From positions 76,127,580 to 76,191,579 of the forward strand of contig NC_083610.1 in NCBI RefSeq assembly GCF_029168945.1: a DNA stretch of 64,000 nt. Reading direction: 5' to 3'. This document shows positions 44,501-57,400 of the stretch, piece by piece. Positions within the stretch are counted from its first letter, which is position 1. Each line of letters opens with the position of its first letter. This stretch comes from Cannabis sativa (Eukaryota > Streptophyta > Magnoliopsida > Rosales > Cannabaceae). The notes under the pieces are model-generated. The model did no database searches. It had not been told where the DNA came from and saw nothing but the letters and a program-made list of their open reading frames with translations. The position numbers and the translations under genes were made by a program.

Positions 44501-45073
44501 CCATTCACTGGGATGAAGTGGGTGAAAGAAAATTCTTGGGTCCCGAAGCTGTTCAGAAAACAAGTGAGGCAGTTGATAAGATTAGAGCGCGAATGCTCGC
44601 GGCTCAGAGTAGGCAAAAGAGTTATGCCGATCCAAAGCGTCGAGATATTGATTTTCAGGTCGGGGACATGGTATTTCTCCGAATATCTCCGATGAAAGGC
44701 ATAAAATGCTTTGGGAAGAAAGGAAAACTTAGCCCGAGGTTCATTGGACCTTTTGAAATCCTAGAAAGGATAGGGCAAGTAGCGTACAGGTTGGCTATGC
44801 CCCCACGTGCAGCCGTACATAATGTGTTTCATGTTTCAATGCTTCGGAAGTATGTCTCGGACTCGTCCCACGTTCGAGTTATGAAACATTGGAACTTCAA
44901 CGTACTTGTCATACGAGGAACAACCAGTGCAGATACTTGATAGAAGAGAGAAAGTCTTGAGAAGCAAGACTGTGGCACTGGTGAAAGTACTGTGGAGGGA
45001 CAGTAAAGTAGAAGAGGCAACCTGGGAGCTCGAGACGGATATGCAGCAGAAATATCCGGAGTTGTTCAGGTAA
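41512..45073 (+). pseudogene. Chromovirus pol, copy 2
   Basis: It holds zinc knuckle, protease ([12 protein letters not shown]), RT, RNase H, integrase and chromodomain as in copy 1. Breaks lie at 42,240-42,300 (frameshift region also damaged in copy 1), 42,714-42,716 (AACTGAGTG, stop; copy 1 AACCGAGTG), 44,013-44,015 (CCGTAATGG, stop; copy 1 CCAGAATGG), 44,103 (GGACGGAGTT for GGACAGGTT, frameshift) and near 44,800-44,900 (two frameshifts). RNase H, broken in copy 1, is intact here ([18 protein letters not shown]). Most lesions in one copy are intact in the other. Confidence 0.9.
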
Positions 45074-45108
45074 ATTTCGGGACGAAATTTCTATAAGGAT
45101 GAGGTAAT

Positions 45109-47365
45109 TGTAATACCCGGGATTAAGAAAAGGATTAGCAAAACCCTAACTAGATAATTATGTATAATTGAGGAAATTATATTATTATATAATTTAATAT
45201 ATGTGAAATTATATGAAATTTAACATGTTAAAGACCCCGTTGGTGAGCCAGGGGCATTTTGGTAATTATGACCCGAGAAGGGTAAATTGTTGAGATTAAT
45301 TTAATTACGTGCTTAATATAATTATATTATTATATAGTATGCCTGTGTTGTCTTTTCAGGTGTGTTCTGACAGGTTGGCGCGGTATAGTCACACCCGGGA
45401 ATTTCGGGCCGAACCGGGTTCGGGCCCGAAATGTAAATCGAATTGATTATTTGGCATTTTATTTGATATGTGATAATCTGAAATTTAATTGGCAATATTT
45501 AGGTGTGAAATGGCATTTATGCCCTTGAAAATGAATATGTGTGTGTTAAGCCTTAGGGGCAAAATGGTCTTTTGACCTTTATTGATTTACTTTGATAAAA
45601 ATGGTATTTTGAGGAAAAACAAATTAATTTTCTGGTGATTGTTTCCTCCTTGGATGAACCCTTCCCCTCTCTCAAACCCTCTCTTATTTTCTCTTTGATT
45701 TGGTGAGAAATTGGTTGGATTTGAAGCTTAATCTTGGTGGATCTTTGTGCTAGCATTTGAATTGAATTTTGAGGTAAACTTTGAAGCTTAAATCCTTGTT
45801 ATCCTTGCTGAATTTATTGTGGAAAAGCATGATTTTGTTGAAGATGGTAATATGTTGCATGATTGTGAGTTCTTGTTTAATTTGAGTATGTTTGTGCTTG
45901 AATCATTGTTGTGGTGTTTGATTGAGCTTTAGTTGAAATTCTAGGGTTTTCTTAACCTAAATCTCAAGTTGTTGTGGTTGTTTGCTGCTGGAATTATTTG
46001 GTTTGGTTTGAGGTCAAGCTCAAGTTTTGAGCTTGAGTTCTTGTTGGAGAAGTTGATTGTTGTGTTGTTGAATAATTTGAAATTAGGGGTTTACATGTTG
46101 GAATTGTTGTTTTAGCTTTCTGTTGTGATGATTCTTATCTGTAAGAAGTTAATTTTGGGTATGGATTGATTAAGGTTCGAATATATGGTAAAGTGGGCAT
46201 GTTTAGACCTTAAAATCTGGTTTTCTGGGTTTTTCGAACCCAGTGGCCTGCTGATCTATGGTCGTCGCGGCCATAAAACCTGGCAGAGAGCCATCTTTTT
46301 CCTGAATTTGTTTTGGCCATAACTTTTGACTCGGGACTCCGTTTGGGACGTTCTTTATACCGTTGGAAAGCTCTTTTCGAGCTCTATGTGATTATCTGTA
46401 TTTGAAATGCCATGAATTTATTTTATGAATGTGAAATCAGGGGTTAACCCTATTTGTGAAAATCCCGGATTGTGTGTGACTAGGATTACCGGCACCTGGT
46501 CAGGAGCACCCGGGGATTTGGAATCTCTACTATTGCGGGACAACAGGTAAGACAGTGATTAGCACGTAGAGTATGCGCAGTGGCGCTTATGTTGAGAATG
46601 ATATGCATGAATGTTAAGTAACCGGGATTAGGGTTATTACCCTAATAGGAACGGTCTAATAGCCTAGGGTTATTACCCTAGTGATATATGTGTATAAATG
46701 CCATGCTATGTTAATTGAAATGAGATTTAAGGATTATGTGCTCAAGGCATAATCAGGTTGGACTCGGTAGTCATAACCGAGATGAACCGCTTCTAAGGCC
46801 TTAATGTATTTAGACGTGTGAGAGTAACACGTGGGTCTACGTCACGTAGATTTAATTAGATGTGTGAGCGCAACACATAGGTCTACGCCATGTAGACATA
46901 ATTGGGCATGATGAAATAATGATCAGGTCTGTGCTATACAGACATATGTGAATGAGCATAATATATTTGTTATGATTTATACTGTCTTCTTGGGCTTGGC
47001 TCACGGGTGCTCTCTTGTGCAGAAAGGGTAAGGCATTAGCTGATCAGCCATGAGTTTCAGGAGCAGGGCGAAGAATGTACATGTTCACGCCACTTCAGAC
47101 CAAGCGGGTTATGGGTCTAACAGTGTTGACTTTTGTATTCTGTTTTGCCGCTTAGGTCGGCTAGTAAGAAAGAACTTGTAATAAGTTTGTAAATATTTTT
47201 GGGATCCCAACTATTTTGAAAAGTTTTAAATATATTACAAGTTTATTTTCAGTCTGTTTAATATAAAAGTTTAAATTCTGCGCTATTTTAATTAGTAATC
47301 CCGGTTAGGGGATTAGGGCTTTATAAGTATTTTGGGTAGCGTGCCTAATTATTTAGGGCGTTACA
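45109..47365 (+). repeat. 3' LTR of chromovirus copy 2
   Basis: 2,257 bp, matching 34,238-36,502. The clearest local difference is at 46,220-46,285 versus 35,349-35,425, where CTGGG/CCCAG/CTGGCAG in this copy correspond to altered CG-containing strings in copy 1. Confidence 0.9.
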
Positions 47366-47637
47366 CTAGCTGGGGCCCAAACATGAGACAATGAATTCTA
47401 GGCATGGTCAACCATTAGTGAGCTCCGAGGGACCCTTGTCCACCAAGCCTTAAATCAAAATGGTCGATTAGATATAGCATCAGGATCCACTGTATGAATA
47501 TATAGGGCTCTGTGGTCTGAATTGTAAGTATGGAGTGATTGGAACAAAGCTTTAGGAAAATACGTAACCGCTCCTCATTGACCACTACTTTATTAATGGC
47601 TAATTTAATATGATCCAGGCCATCCCTATGGTTATCC
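47366..47637 (-). pseudogene. LINE-1 endonuclease segment, duplicated copy
   Basis: Copy of 36,503-36,774 carried along in the tandem unit, including the TATCC target bases at 47,633-47,637. I saw no difference from copy 1 over this stretch. Confidence 0.85.
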
Positions 47638-49251
47638 TGTTGGAATATGTTTTACCAGGATCTAGATTTACTACCATGTATGTTATATAACATCCTAAAT
47701 ATGAATTTCTAAAACAATGTAAATAAACACATATAAAGTTTGAAGAACCTTACAGTGAGTGCAGCGGAATTATAATAGCTCTTTTCACTCAGATCTCTAA
47801 CCCTTGTCTCCTGTCTGTAGCAGAGTATCACCAAGATCTAAGCCCGAATCTCCTTCTCTTGAATTTGGATTCTTCACAACCTTACACACTATGATTAAGT
47901 ACCACTTGATGTGTGTGGGCACTTACTCTATCACTGTAGGGTTTGAAATTATGAAGAGAGAAAAAGAGAAGAGTGGTTCGAATAGAGTAGAATAGATGGC
48001 TCAAAAATTTGACTGAAGGCAAGTGTGTTCATCATCATTTGATTTGAGGCCATCACTATCAAATAAAATTTCCATTTAACATATTTATTAATTAGACTTA
48101 ATAAAGTCTCTCAATTAACAAATAAACCCTAAAATCTCTTTTCTTCACAATTAAGCCCTAGCTTAGTGAAAATTCATAAACTAGACGTAGTCTAATTTTA
48201 GAATTATAAATGATTAACTAAAATCAATTAACTGAGTCTTACAAGCAGTATTGTCTCAACTAGTATGGGGACCATGGGCCTATACAACCGAGCTTCCAAT
48301 AAGCAGAACTAAAATTTACCAATTAAATTCCCTAACTTATTAATTCATTATTGCATCCACCATAGAACTTGGAATTGCACTCTCAGTCATATAGAACGCT
48401 CTATATGTTCCATGATATAGATACGCTATAAAAATTTAACCATCGTTCTAATCCCAATAATAAAAAATCCTCTATAGATGATTTACACCGAGTGGGGACA
48501 AATTTACCGTTTCACCCCTCAATGTATTTTATCCTTAAAACACTTAGCTTCCTATAAATGATATTTCAGTGAGCTAATATAATCACTGAAACAAGAGCTC
48601 ATCCATATATCTCTATTAAGCTAAGCTCGAAGGAAATCATCGTTTCACTTTTATGTCTAGATAGAAGCTATAGATTCCATATCTATGTTTAGCGCTCCCA
48701 CTCAATTGTACTATCATGTTCCCAAAATGTACGTATCACCCTGACCAAAAAGTAGGCTTAACTAACAAATCAAAGAACATGAATAACACTCTTGAGATCG
48801 AACCTAAGCATGTCAGGATTAAGATCTTTTGATCTAAGATCAACCAATGATATTGACTTAGAAAGATACAACGGTAAGATTATAATATCTTTACCAAGAT
48901 CAATATCAGTCCAATGTATACTCCATACATCCAAAACTAGCATAATTTTCCAATGTTCTGGAAAGAATATAACACTTATCCAAGGTGTTAGTATACTTTA
49001 TCGCTGATTATCACATCAGTGTAAATCAAGTGCACTAATGAATCAGGGACATTGTCTTTTGAAGCATATAATCACAATTACATTCCACTGTGTTGACATC
49101 ACTGTAATTGTGAATAACTATATGTTCTGGACTTAACAGATTTTGTACACATTAAACCATAAACATGTAAACTAAACGACTTCTAATCTTTTATTGATTA
49201 CAAATCAGATTAGATTGAAATAGATTTTATTTAGGGCATAAAATCCCAACA
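47638..49251 (-). repeat. Copia 3' LTR, copy 2
   Basis: 1,614 bp, matching 36,775-38,386 with the same internal deletion. Several sites read CTG or CAG here (for example TTCTGGAAAG near 48,956) where copy 1 has CG. Confidence 0.88.
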
Positions 49252-51200
49252 AACTCCCACTTGCACTAACATAAAACAAGTAGTGCATTTCAATCAATCA
49301 ATTGTCTTGATATCCAGATCAAGCGTAGTATATTTGACTAAACCCAAATTACTGGAACTGTAAGTCAGTGGTAAGCAACTACTTTCTCCACCATTACTTC
49401 CTTTGTGTTCATAAAACATTATGCAACATCATTCTCTGCATGCATTACTCATCTAGGGATGTTGGATTCCTTACTGCTTATTAAGTGCATCTGAATAAAC
49501 AGAAGAAATATCTCTAATTCTATCCAAAATTGGAATAGAGATAACACAGTGTAGAACTTTCTTCAGTTGAATAACTTTCCAGTGCTTTTCAAAACAACAA
49601 AGTTATTTAGCTTCACTGATGGAGCTTAAATTACTATAGATGGGTTTTTATATCCTTTTAGAATAATTCCTCCACTCCCAGAGTAACCACCATCTCTAAT
49701 AGGTTATGAGTTGGTGTAAATATAAGGATTCTAATATACACCCCTATCATCTAACATATCGGTCACTTTCAAAAAATTTTCTTGACTATCTCCTAATGCT
49801 CCTCGTTTGATGACATCTTAGATGGCTCTCACTCAACAGTAGGAGTCTAGTTAAATTTGTACATAATAGTACATTTAACCTCTTACTATTGTTTCTCAAG
49901 GATATCTTGTTGTGACATATTATCTTAGTTTGAAACTAAAGTTTCTTCTAGACTAAGTCATCAACATGGCAATCTAGTATTTACATTAATGTAAAATACT
50001 TGCTTAAGATTAAGTAATCATTAGAGATACCATAAAACCTTTCATGATGATTAGGAATTTTGCCTAAGTAATTCGAATAGACTTTGCAAAATTTCCTATC
50101 TTATTCTCAAAATTCTGATAAGTTATTTCTATCCATATGAATGGTTAGATCTACTTTCTCAGTTGAATTCTAAAGTTCCTATCACAATCATAACATAGTA
50201 TGCTATCACAAGTGTCATCCAAATAAAGATGGGCTTAGAATTTTAAAATTCTCCCACTCAAATAAGGTACTGTGTCACTATGTCCAAGAACTTTATTGGT
50301 ATCAATTTTATTACAACAGTAATATATTAATTTGAACAAAATTACAGGATCAAGAATAAGTTCTAATAATTTGCTAATTTGCTTATTATATTACTTCCAT
50401 GTTTAATCAAAATACGTGTGCTATAGAGATACTGTGGTGTATTGAGCATAGTCTAAGAGTTCAAAATGAATTACATATGTCAATAGCTTCATCCACCCCT
50501 AAGTGTTATAGAGATCATGTGGAGTTATGAATATAATCTAGAGTTCAATAGATATAAACGATCGTTGAACTGCATATATTATTCTTAACTTCTTCCACCC
50601 CTATCAGATCAAAAGATCTTTTTATTAAACAAAATCTTAAGAATTGTTTAAGAATTAACAATTATTCATAAATATTGAAATTAAATTCAAAGTGTTTATG
50701 TGGTATTATCTCTTTGCAGAGAAAAATATACCATAGATTTTGTATCAATAATAAAACACAAACACATACAAACATTATAAACATATAAATATAATTAGTA
50801 TTGGCATACACAAGATAAAGAAATATGAAGTTCAATTCATAAGTGCAATTCATTACTAAAAGAGAAAACTTTATTAATATTCTAAAAAAAATGAATTGTC
50901 TGCAATAATATGAAAAATAGAGAATAAAAACCCTAAACTAATAATTAAAATCAAATTGTTCATAAATTAAAATAATTAATTCAAAAAAATTATTAAAAGA
51001 AGATTTCGAGCTTCATCTTCAATCTTGGACAATCTCCACCCTTTTGTCCAACCATCCGACTCAACTCGCTAGGATAGTTATCCAAGTTTAAGCAGCTGGA
51101 GCTGAAATAAGAAGAAAACAAACATGGTTAGTAGATCTAGAATTAATAACCCAAGGGGATAATAATTCTCTAAAACACATGAGTTTATAGCATAGAAAGA
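49252..51200 (-). other. Non-coding 3' interior of the Copia, copy 2
   Basis: Duplicate of 38,387-40,360. AT-rich, with no pol-like coding sequence on either strand. The stretch nearest gag (51,000-51,200) holds no domain I recognise. Confidence 0.7.
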
Positions 51201-52063
51201 AATACCTTGTTTCTTTGCTAGAAACTTAGGGCATTGGGGTTTTCAGTGGCCCTTTTCATTGCAATAGAAGCATTTTCCTTTTGGCTTTCATCGGGATTAG
51301 CAGCCTTTTTCTTTTTAACTGTTTTCACAACTTGAACTGGCTTCTTGATATTCTTCCACTTCTTCTTGTTGTTGGGTTTTGAAATAGAGGCAATGTTTGC
51401 CTCAGCCTTGACCGTACCATTAGCAGTCCTAGAATTAGGAGCTTTAGCTCCTCCTTTCTGTGGTCCTCCAATCAAATTTTCAAATGTCTATAGGTTGTTG
51501 ATGAACTCGTAGAAGTCAAGCTCCAACTTGTTCATGACATAATTTGAAGTGAAAGGCAGAAAGGCTGGAGTCAAACTGTTCAAGATCAAACTCACTTGAG
51601 TTATCTGATCTATAACAGCTCCATGATTCTCAGCTTCTTAGAAGTAACTAGTCATCTGGAGTAGGTGATCATGCACGCTCTGATGAGGTTTCATCCGTGC
51701 ATTGATGAAATTCTTAGTCGCTTCAAAGCGAGCTTGAATTGATGCCATCCTGAACAGTTCAGTTAACTGATTCATGATTTCTGTAGCTGTGAGAGTGTTT
51801 GCAAACCTTGTTTTCAAGGTGTCAACCATGCTAGACAGCATAAAGTATCGAGCTTTGTTGTTAGCATTCTGCCAACGCTCAAACTTTTCTTTAACTGCCT
51901 TGGTTGCATTCTCACCTGGCTGCTCAGGAGCCTCTTCAGTCAACACAAACAGGGCATTTTCACCAATGAGAGCAATGTTAATGTTCTCTCTCCATTTGAT
52001 AAAGTTAGCTCCATTCAGCTTGTTATCAGTCAACAGTGACACCATGGGATTGTTCATAGTCAT
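51201..52063 (-). pseudogene. Copia-type gag (UBN2-like) with zinc knuckle
   Basis: Minus-strand start at the ATG at 52,063 (MTMNNPMVSLLTDNKLNGAN), then FIKWRENINIALIGENALFVL, KFERWQNANNKARYFMLSSM and FEATKNFINARMKPHQSVHDHLLQM, the usual Copia gag order. A stop follows TSYF (near 51,638); reading continues to FLPFTSNYVMNKLELDFYEFINNL, another stop, a lysine-rich linker (KKKWKNIKK) and a zinc knuckle, CFYCNEKGH, near 51,250. A further stop (TGA where a tryptophan codon is expected) lies within the knuckle. The duplication junction falls in these knuckle codons. No protease or pol follows. Confidence 0.82.
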
Positions 52064-52084
52064 TTTGGGTACTACAATTAACAA

Positions 52085-52919
52085 TAAGTAGAAATCAAGT
52101 AAGGTTTAACACAAAATCATATTCAGAAATTATTAGCACTTAGCAAGTAAGAATGAAAAGTGAAAATACTAAAACATACAATCCTAAATAATTTCCAAGG
52201 TTTTCAATAAACTGATATCTGTGTCCTGTTTAGGCGAGAGTCAAAGATACCATTCATTGAATAGAGTTGTCAGCTCATCTAAAATGATAAACATTCTAGC
52301 AACCTTTTATTCGATCAAGATGAGAATCCAACGTTGTCCCGTTTAGGCGAGAGTCAAGGCCATTCTATCTTATGAGCTTCTACCATTGTTTCATACTTTG
52401 TAAGTCTTACTAATAGTCGCCACCATTAGGGTGATTCATACTAAGAATAAAACACTTACAAATATTACTTATCTTTCGAGATTCTACGACGTTAAATTGT
52501 TAATGAACATCCATCCATTAGGGATGATTACTCACTAAAACAAGAACTATGTAGAACCAACAATGGAGATCGAATATCCTTATAATAAAGCTCATTATTT
52601 AAAGTGTATTTTCTTCTAATATTTATTTTAATCTACTTATTTTAAAATATATATATATATATTTAATTAAAATTTCCAATTTAGAGAAATTCTAAATATA
52701 AATTTTAATTTAATATTTATAAAATTATACTTAGATTGATCTGAAAATAAATAAAATTATTTTCCATCTTAGTAATAATTTTTCAATAAATATTTCAAAA
52801 ATTATTCAATTTAAGTTGATCCAAAAATTAATTAAAAATTAATTTTCAACTCAAATTTAATTTTCTATAAATATATTGCAAAATTCGAAAATCCAATGTA
52901 TTTAAAAAATACATTTTTC
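52085..52919 (-). other. AT-rich leader of the Copia, part 1
   Basis: This lies upstream of gag on the minus strand. No gene. It contains two copies of GTTTAGGCGAGAGTCAA (near 52,230 and 52,342) in similar contexts. The last nine bases (52,911-52,919, ACATTTTTC) are the target copy of the inserted LINE. Confidence 0.65.
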
Positions 52920-53052
52920 TTTTTTTTTTCATTAGCGGGATTTAAAATGTGTAAAAAATGCTCTTTGAGGAGCCTACTTCATAGAAGTTTATAGAGTTTT
53001 GCTCTTCTCATCTCAAACGACTACTATAATCCCCAGTTGGTTATCACACTCA

Positions 53053-54493
53053 ATGGATCCTGCAGCTGTTACTAACATGTTCCAGGATGCTGTTCAGATT
53101 TCGCACGATGACATAGCATTTGCCCTTAACCCTAGTGAAGTGGACGAGCCAGAGGAGGCCAACCAAGTCCTACTGGGGAAAATAATCAGCCGGTATAAAC
53201 TAGGTAAGGTTGCGATTCAGGGCTCTCTCAAACTTTCATGGAATGCGATAAAGGGATGGAAATGGAAGGAACTCGATGATAACATTATACAGTTCACATT
53301 TGCTAATCGTAATGATGCTTTGAATGTCCTAGCCCGTCACCCATGGTTCGTTTGTGGGGCTCTCATTGTAATCATGCCATGGCCATCATGGCTATCTCCT
53401 TCTGAGGTAAGATTTGATAAAACACCCATTTGGGGGAACATCAATAGCATCCCTCCATTCTACTGGAACCTATCCAACCTGAAGGAACTCGCATCCAAAG
53501 CCTCTCCTGTGTATGAGCTTCCTTCGGGTATTGAGGATGTCGTTGGTATGAGTTCTCTACGATTTAGAGCCACAATCGACCTCAACAAGCCCCTATTCTC
53601 TGGATTCTTCCTCCGTAGACAACGTCTCAAGGACCTGTGGTTGCAGTATAAGTATGAAAAACTCCCCAAAATGTGCTTCAAATGCGGTGTCTTAACTCAC
53701 GATCAAAGCCTTTGCTTCAAACCACCCACTGTAATCAAGGATGAACAGGGGAATTTATACCCAATGTATGGGGTGTGGCTAAAGAAGGACGCAAATGAAA
53801 AATCAACATTCTCCACTTCCCTTGCCAAATGGTTCCAGGATTGGACACTCCAGAAGAGGCTAATCAATGACCCAACTCTACGGAACCAGATAAAAGTGCA
53901 GAAGGCACTTAAAAATGGCGATTCGGATGAACTGAGAGAATGTCGAAGACAACTTCCCTCCAAGAAACGAATTGTCTCCGACGACGAGGCGGAGAAAGAC
54001 GGAATGGTTATTACCCAGCTCCCCATGGTTTATCTCCCAGGTATCGGAGAAGTTGCCCCCTTTGGATAATACAAAAGCTGTTTTAATTCTGGAACTGCAA
54101 CTTGCCCGCTGTACTGATGCTTTACCAGAGGCAACTCTCAACGGTACTTTGGGAGGCAGGCCAGCACTGGAGGCACAAGAGAGGTCGATAGAGACAGAAG
54201 CTGAACATCCTATTTTGGAGGGGGCAGATGGTGATGAAGAGAACCATGGCTTGGAACCTAGCCATTTCGAGAAGAGGAAGTTGAATTCAAGCGAAGGTAG
54301 TTCTTTCGACTTAACTGTGAATTTAGATAATCACTTTGTCGTAATTGAGAAGAATGAACGACCTAGCAATAACTGCATCATCACTGAAATCCCTGATGTG
54401 TCGACTAGTCAAGACAACCAAGTTAACAGACATGAGGATTTTCGATTTGGGGCTACGGAGACTTGCCCGGAAAAGTCTCCAAAGTCGCCATGA
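53053..54493 (+). pseudogene. LINE ORF1: DUF4283 and zinc knuckle nucleic-acid-binding protein
   Basis: The start is taken at the ATG at 53,053 (MDPAAVTNMFQDAV), although the frame is open from 52,999. A DUF4283-like region (KLSWNAIKGWKW, FTFANRNDALNVLARHPWFV) is followed by DKTPIWGNINSIP and a CCHC knuckle CFKCGVLTHDQSLC near 53,674-53,715. The frame ends at 54,069, but the overlapping frame from 53,972 continues an ORF1-like C-terminal tail to the TGA at 54,491-54,493, so one frameshift lies around 54,030-54,060. The protein would bind LINE RNA. Its stop overlaps the ORF2 start. Confidence 0.85.
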
Positions 54494-57400
54494 AAATCTT
54501 ATCCTAGAATTGTCGTGGGCTCGGGAATTCCACGACAGTTCGACAACTGGCGGCGCTTGTCCGTCAACATAATCCCGAAGTGGTAATCCTATCTGAAGTT
54601 CGGTTACTAAGCACCAAATTTTCTAGAATTTGCAACAAGTTGAAGTTCGAGAATTCACATTATGTTCCTCCATTTGGTAGTGCGGGGGGACTTGGATTAT
54701 GCTGAATGAAAGGAGTTAATTGTAAAATCCAATTCGCAAGCCGTTTCTTAATAATTGGTGAAATTTCTTCTGATCCCCCTGGATGCCACTGGAAGTTTTT
54801 TGGTACTTATGGGCCACCGCATAGCAGCGATAAGGAAGAATTCTGGACTCATACAGGGGAGCTAGCTCTGGGTGCGGGTACACCAATATTACTTTGTGGC
54901 GACATGAACGGGACTCTGAAGGACTCTGAATGCTTCAATTATGTTAGAAGAAGCAATTCATCTAGATACGCATTCGATTTTAGGCGAATGGTTCAGAGAG
55001 TTGGATTGGTTGATCTTGGCCATCTGGGCCCTGGCTTTACTTGGATCAAAGATGGTAATTGCAGCTACCTGGGAAGAACTACTAAAAGAGCAAGACTTGA
55101 TCATGGGCTGGCTTCGCCAGATTGGCGCATTCTCTTCCCTAACGCCGTCATCACGCACCTTTCAGCTACCGGTTCTGACCACAGACCGCTTCTCTTGGAT
55201 ACTACAGCTGGTGTAAATTGCAAAAGACGTTCCTTCAAATATGAAAATATGTGGATGAGGGATCCTAGATGTGTTTGGGTGGTTAAGGAAGCTTGGGCTA
55301 GTCAGCGGCACCACAACCCAATGGTTAGCTTCAATAGAAAATTAAAAGCTACTCGAGACAAGCTCAAATCCTGGAACAAAATTCAATTCCAGGAAGTCAA
55401 AAAGCAAGTCCATGCTGCAAATGATCTTTTGCAAAAGGTTGAAATGGAAGACCCGTTTAATGGATCGACGATTGAACAAGCGAAATTTCAGCTTAATGAA
55501 GCCCTTCTCAGGGAAGAAATACACTGGAAACAAAAGTCTAGAGTGCAATGGCTGCAAGAGGGGGACAAGTGCTCTAAATTCTTTATGGCCTCTACCATAG
55601 TTCGTCACCGGAGAAACTATATCCAATGCATTAAAGACACACTTGACGGGGAATGGATTAGAGACCAGCAACAAATTGCCAATTGCTTCCTCAAGAAGTT
55701 CAGCGATGGCTTTCGAAATCAAAGGGATGGCTCTGCCTCAATTCCTTCAGACCTATTCCAAAATGTAATCAGTACAGAGGAAGGGAATATTCTATGTTCA
55801 ATTCCGTCCGAGAGTGAGATGGAAGAGGCGTTATCTGAAATGGGAAAAGACAAGGCCCCGGGGCCAGACGGATTCCCTCCAAGCTTCTATAATCACCACT
55901 GGAACACGGTACACTCTGATCTCTTCCAAGTGATCTCCCATTTTTTCAATCATAATGATCTGCCGCGCTATATCAAAGATACCTCCATTGTTCTAATCCC
56001 GAAGAAGGACTCCCCCTCTCTTGTGACTGATTATCGCCCGATTGCGCTGTGCAACACTACTTACAAAGTAATTTCGAAGATTATTGCCACTCTATTGTGA
56101 CCTTTTCTTCAAAAGATTATTTCTCCCAACCAAGCGGACTTTGTCAAAGGTCGATACATTGCTGAGAACACAATGATCGAGTAGGAAATTGTTCACTCTA
56201 TGAAGAAGAGAAAAGGAAAAGGGGGTTACATGCTCATCAAAATCGACTTAGAGAATGCCTATGATAGAATGGGTTGGGAGTTTGTCATTAAGGTTCTCGG
56301 TCTGCTGGGTTCCCAAATACTTTCACGGAGTGGATTAAAACCTGCATTTCGGTTTCAGCAGTTAAAGTGCTGCTCAATGGGTCCATTGCGGGAAAATTCA
56401 CACCTGATCAAGGTTTGAGACAAGGTGATCCACTCTCCCCTTCCCTATTTATTCTTGCGGATGAAACTTTATCAAGATTGCTATTCTCCAAAGAAAAGGC
56501 TGGCCTCCTGAAGGGATTTAAACTATCTAGAAGAGGCTCGGCAATTACTCATCTCATGTTCGCGGATGACATTATTCTATTCGGGCAAGCTACCATCAAA
56601 GAAGCAAGATCATTCCTTGACTGCCTAAACACGTATTGCAACTGGTCGGGTCAGGAAGTTAATGAGGCTAAGTCTTCAATTTTCTTTTCGAAGGGTGTCT
56701 CATCAAGAAAAGCTCAAGCTATTTCTCAGCTGCTGGGAATGAAGAAAATGAATAGCAAAGCTACATATCTCGGACTGCCCCTATTCCGATCGCTCAAAAG
56801 AACTGAGGATACGAATCACCTAGTTGAGAGAGTGCTTAAGGGTGTTCAAGGTTGGAAGGCTAGACTCCTTTCTAGCGCCGGAAAGACATGCTTAGTCAAA
56901 TCCGTGGGATCAACACTCTCAAATTATGTAACTTCTTCAGATGTTATCCCGGTCACAACGGCCAATCAAATTGACAGAGTTCTTAGAGACTTCTAGTGTG
57001 GAGACGTGGATGACAAACGAACACTTCACACTGTGTCATGGGGAAAACTATGCACCCCCAAGGTGGCTGGGGGCCTCGGATTTCGATCGACACTTGCTAC
57101 TAATAAGGCGTTCCTGTTGAAATGGGCCTGGAAAATTCTGATGGATGAGAATAGCCTATGGGGGCAGCTAATGAAGAACAAATACTTTCCAAACCAAAGT
57201 TTCTTGGACTTGGAAATAAAGAACTCAGACTCATTAATGTGGAAGGCCATTCTTAGGGGGCGTCCTCTTCTCATGGAAGGTCTCTGTAGGAGGATTGGAG
57301 ATGGTAGAACCACTTCCATCTGGTTCGATCCTTGGGTGCCAGGTGGGCGCCTCCAACCAATACCCCGAGTTGACGCCACAGGTGGAATTAGCTTGGTAAG

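Larger units (their letters stand above)
40404..47365 (+). mobile_element. Tekay/Del-like chromovirus, copy 2 of the tandem unit
   Basis: Same element as 29,826-36,502 but with 294 bp more at the 5' side, including the gag start. The 5' LTR and primer site are absent here too. Flanks are Copia gag sequence on the left (duplication junction) and the LINE piece on the right. Confidence 0.92.
29826..51268. repeat. Tandem duplication of a ~10.87-kb unit
   Basis: 29,826-40,403 is repeated at 40,698-51,268, offset 10,863-10,876 bp. The unit holds a plus-strand Gypsy, a 272-bp LINE piece, a Copia 3' LTR and the 3' half of the Copia interior. The junction at 40,403/40,404 joins Copia gag zinc-knuckle codons to Gypsy 5' leader sequence. 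Copy 2 retains 294 bp of Gypsy leader and gag start (40,404-40,697) that copy 1 has lost. The differences I compared are few and cluster at CAG and CTG trinucleotides. Confidence 0.92.

Noticed and set aside
29826..47365. Two independent insertions of the same Gypsy element
   Set aside because: Flanking LINE and Copia sequence is repeated along with the Gypsy, so one duplicated segment explains both.
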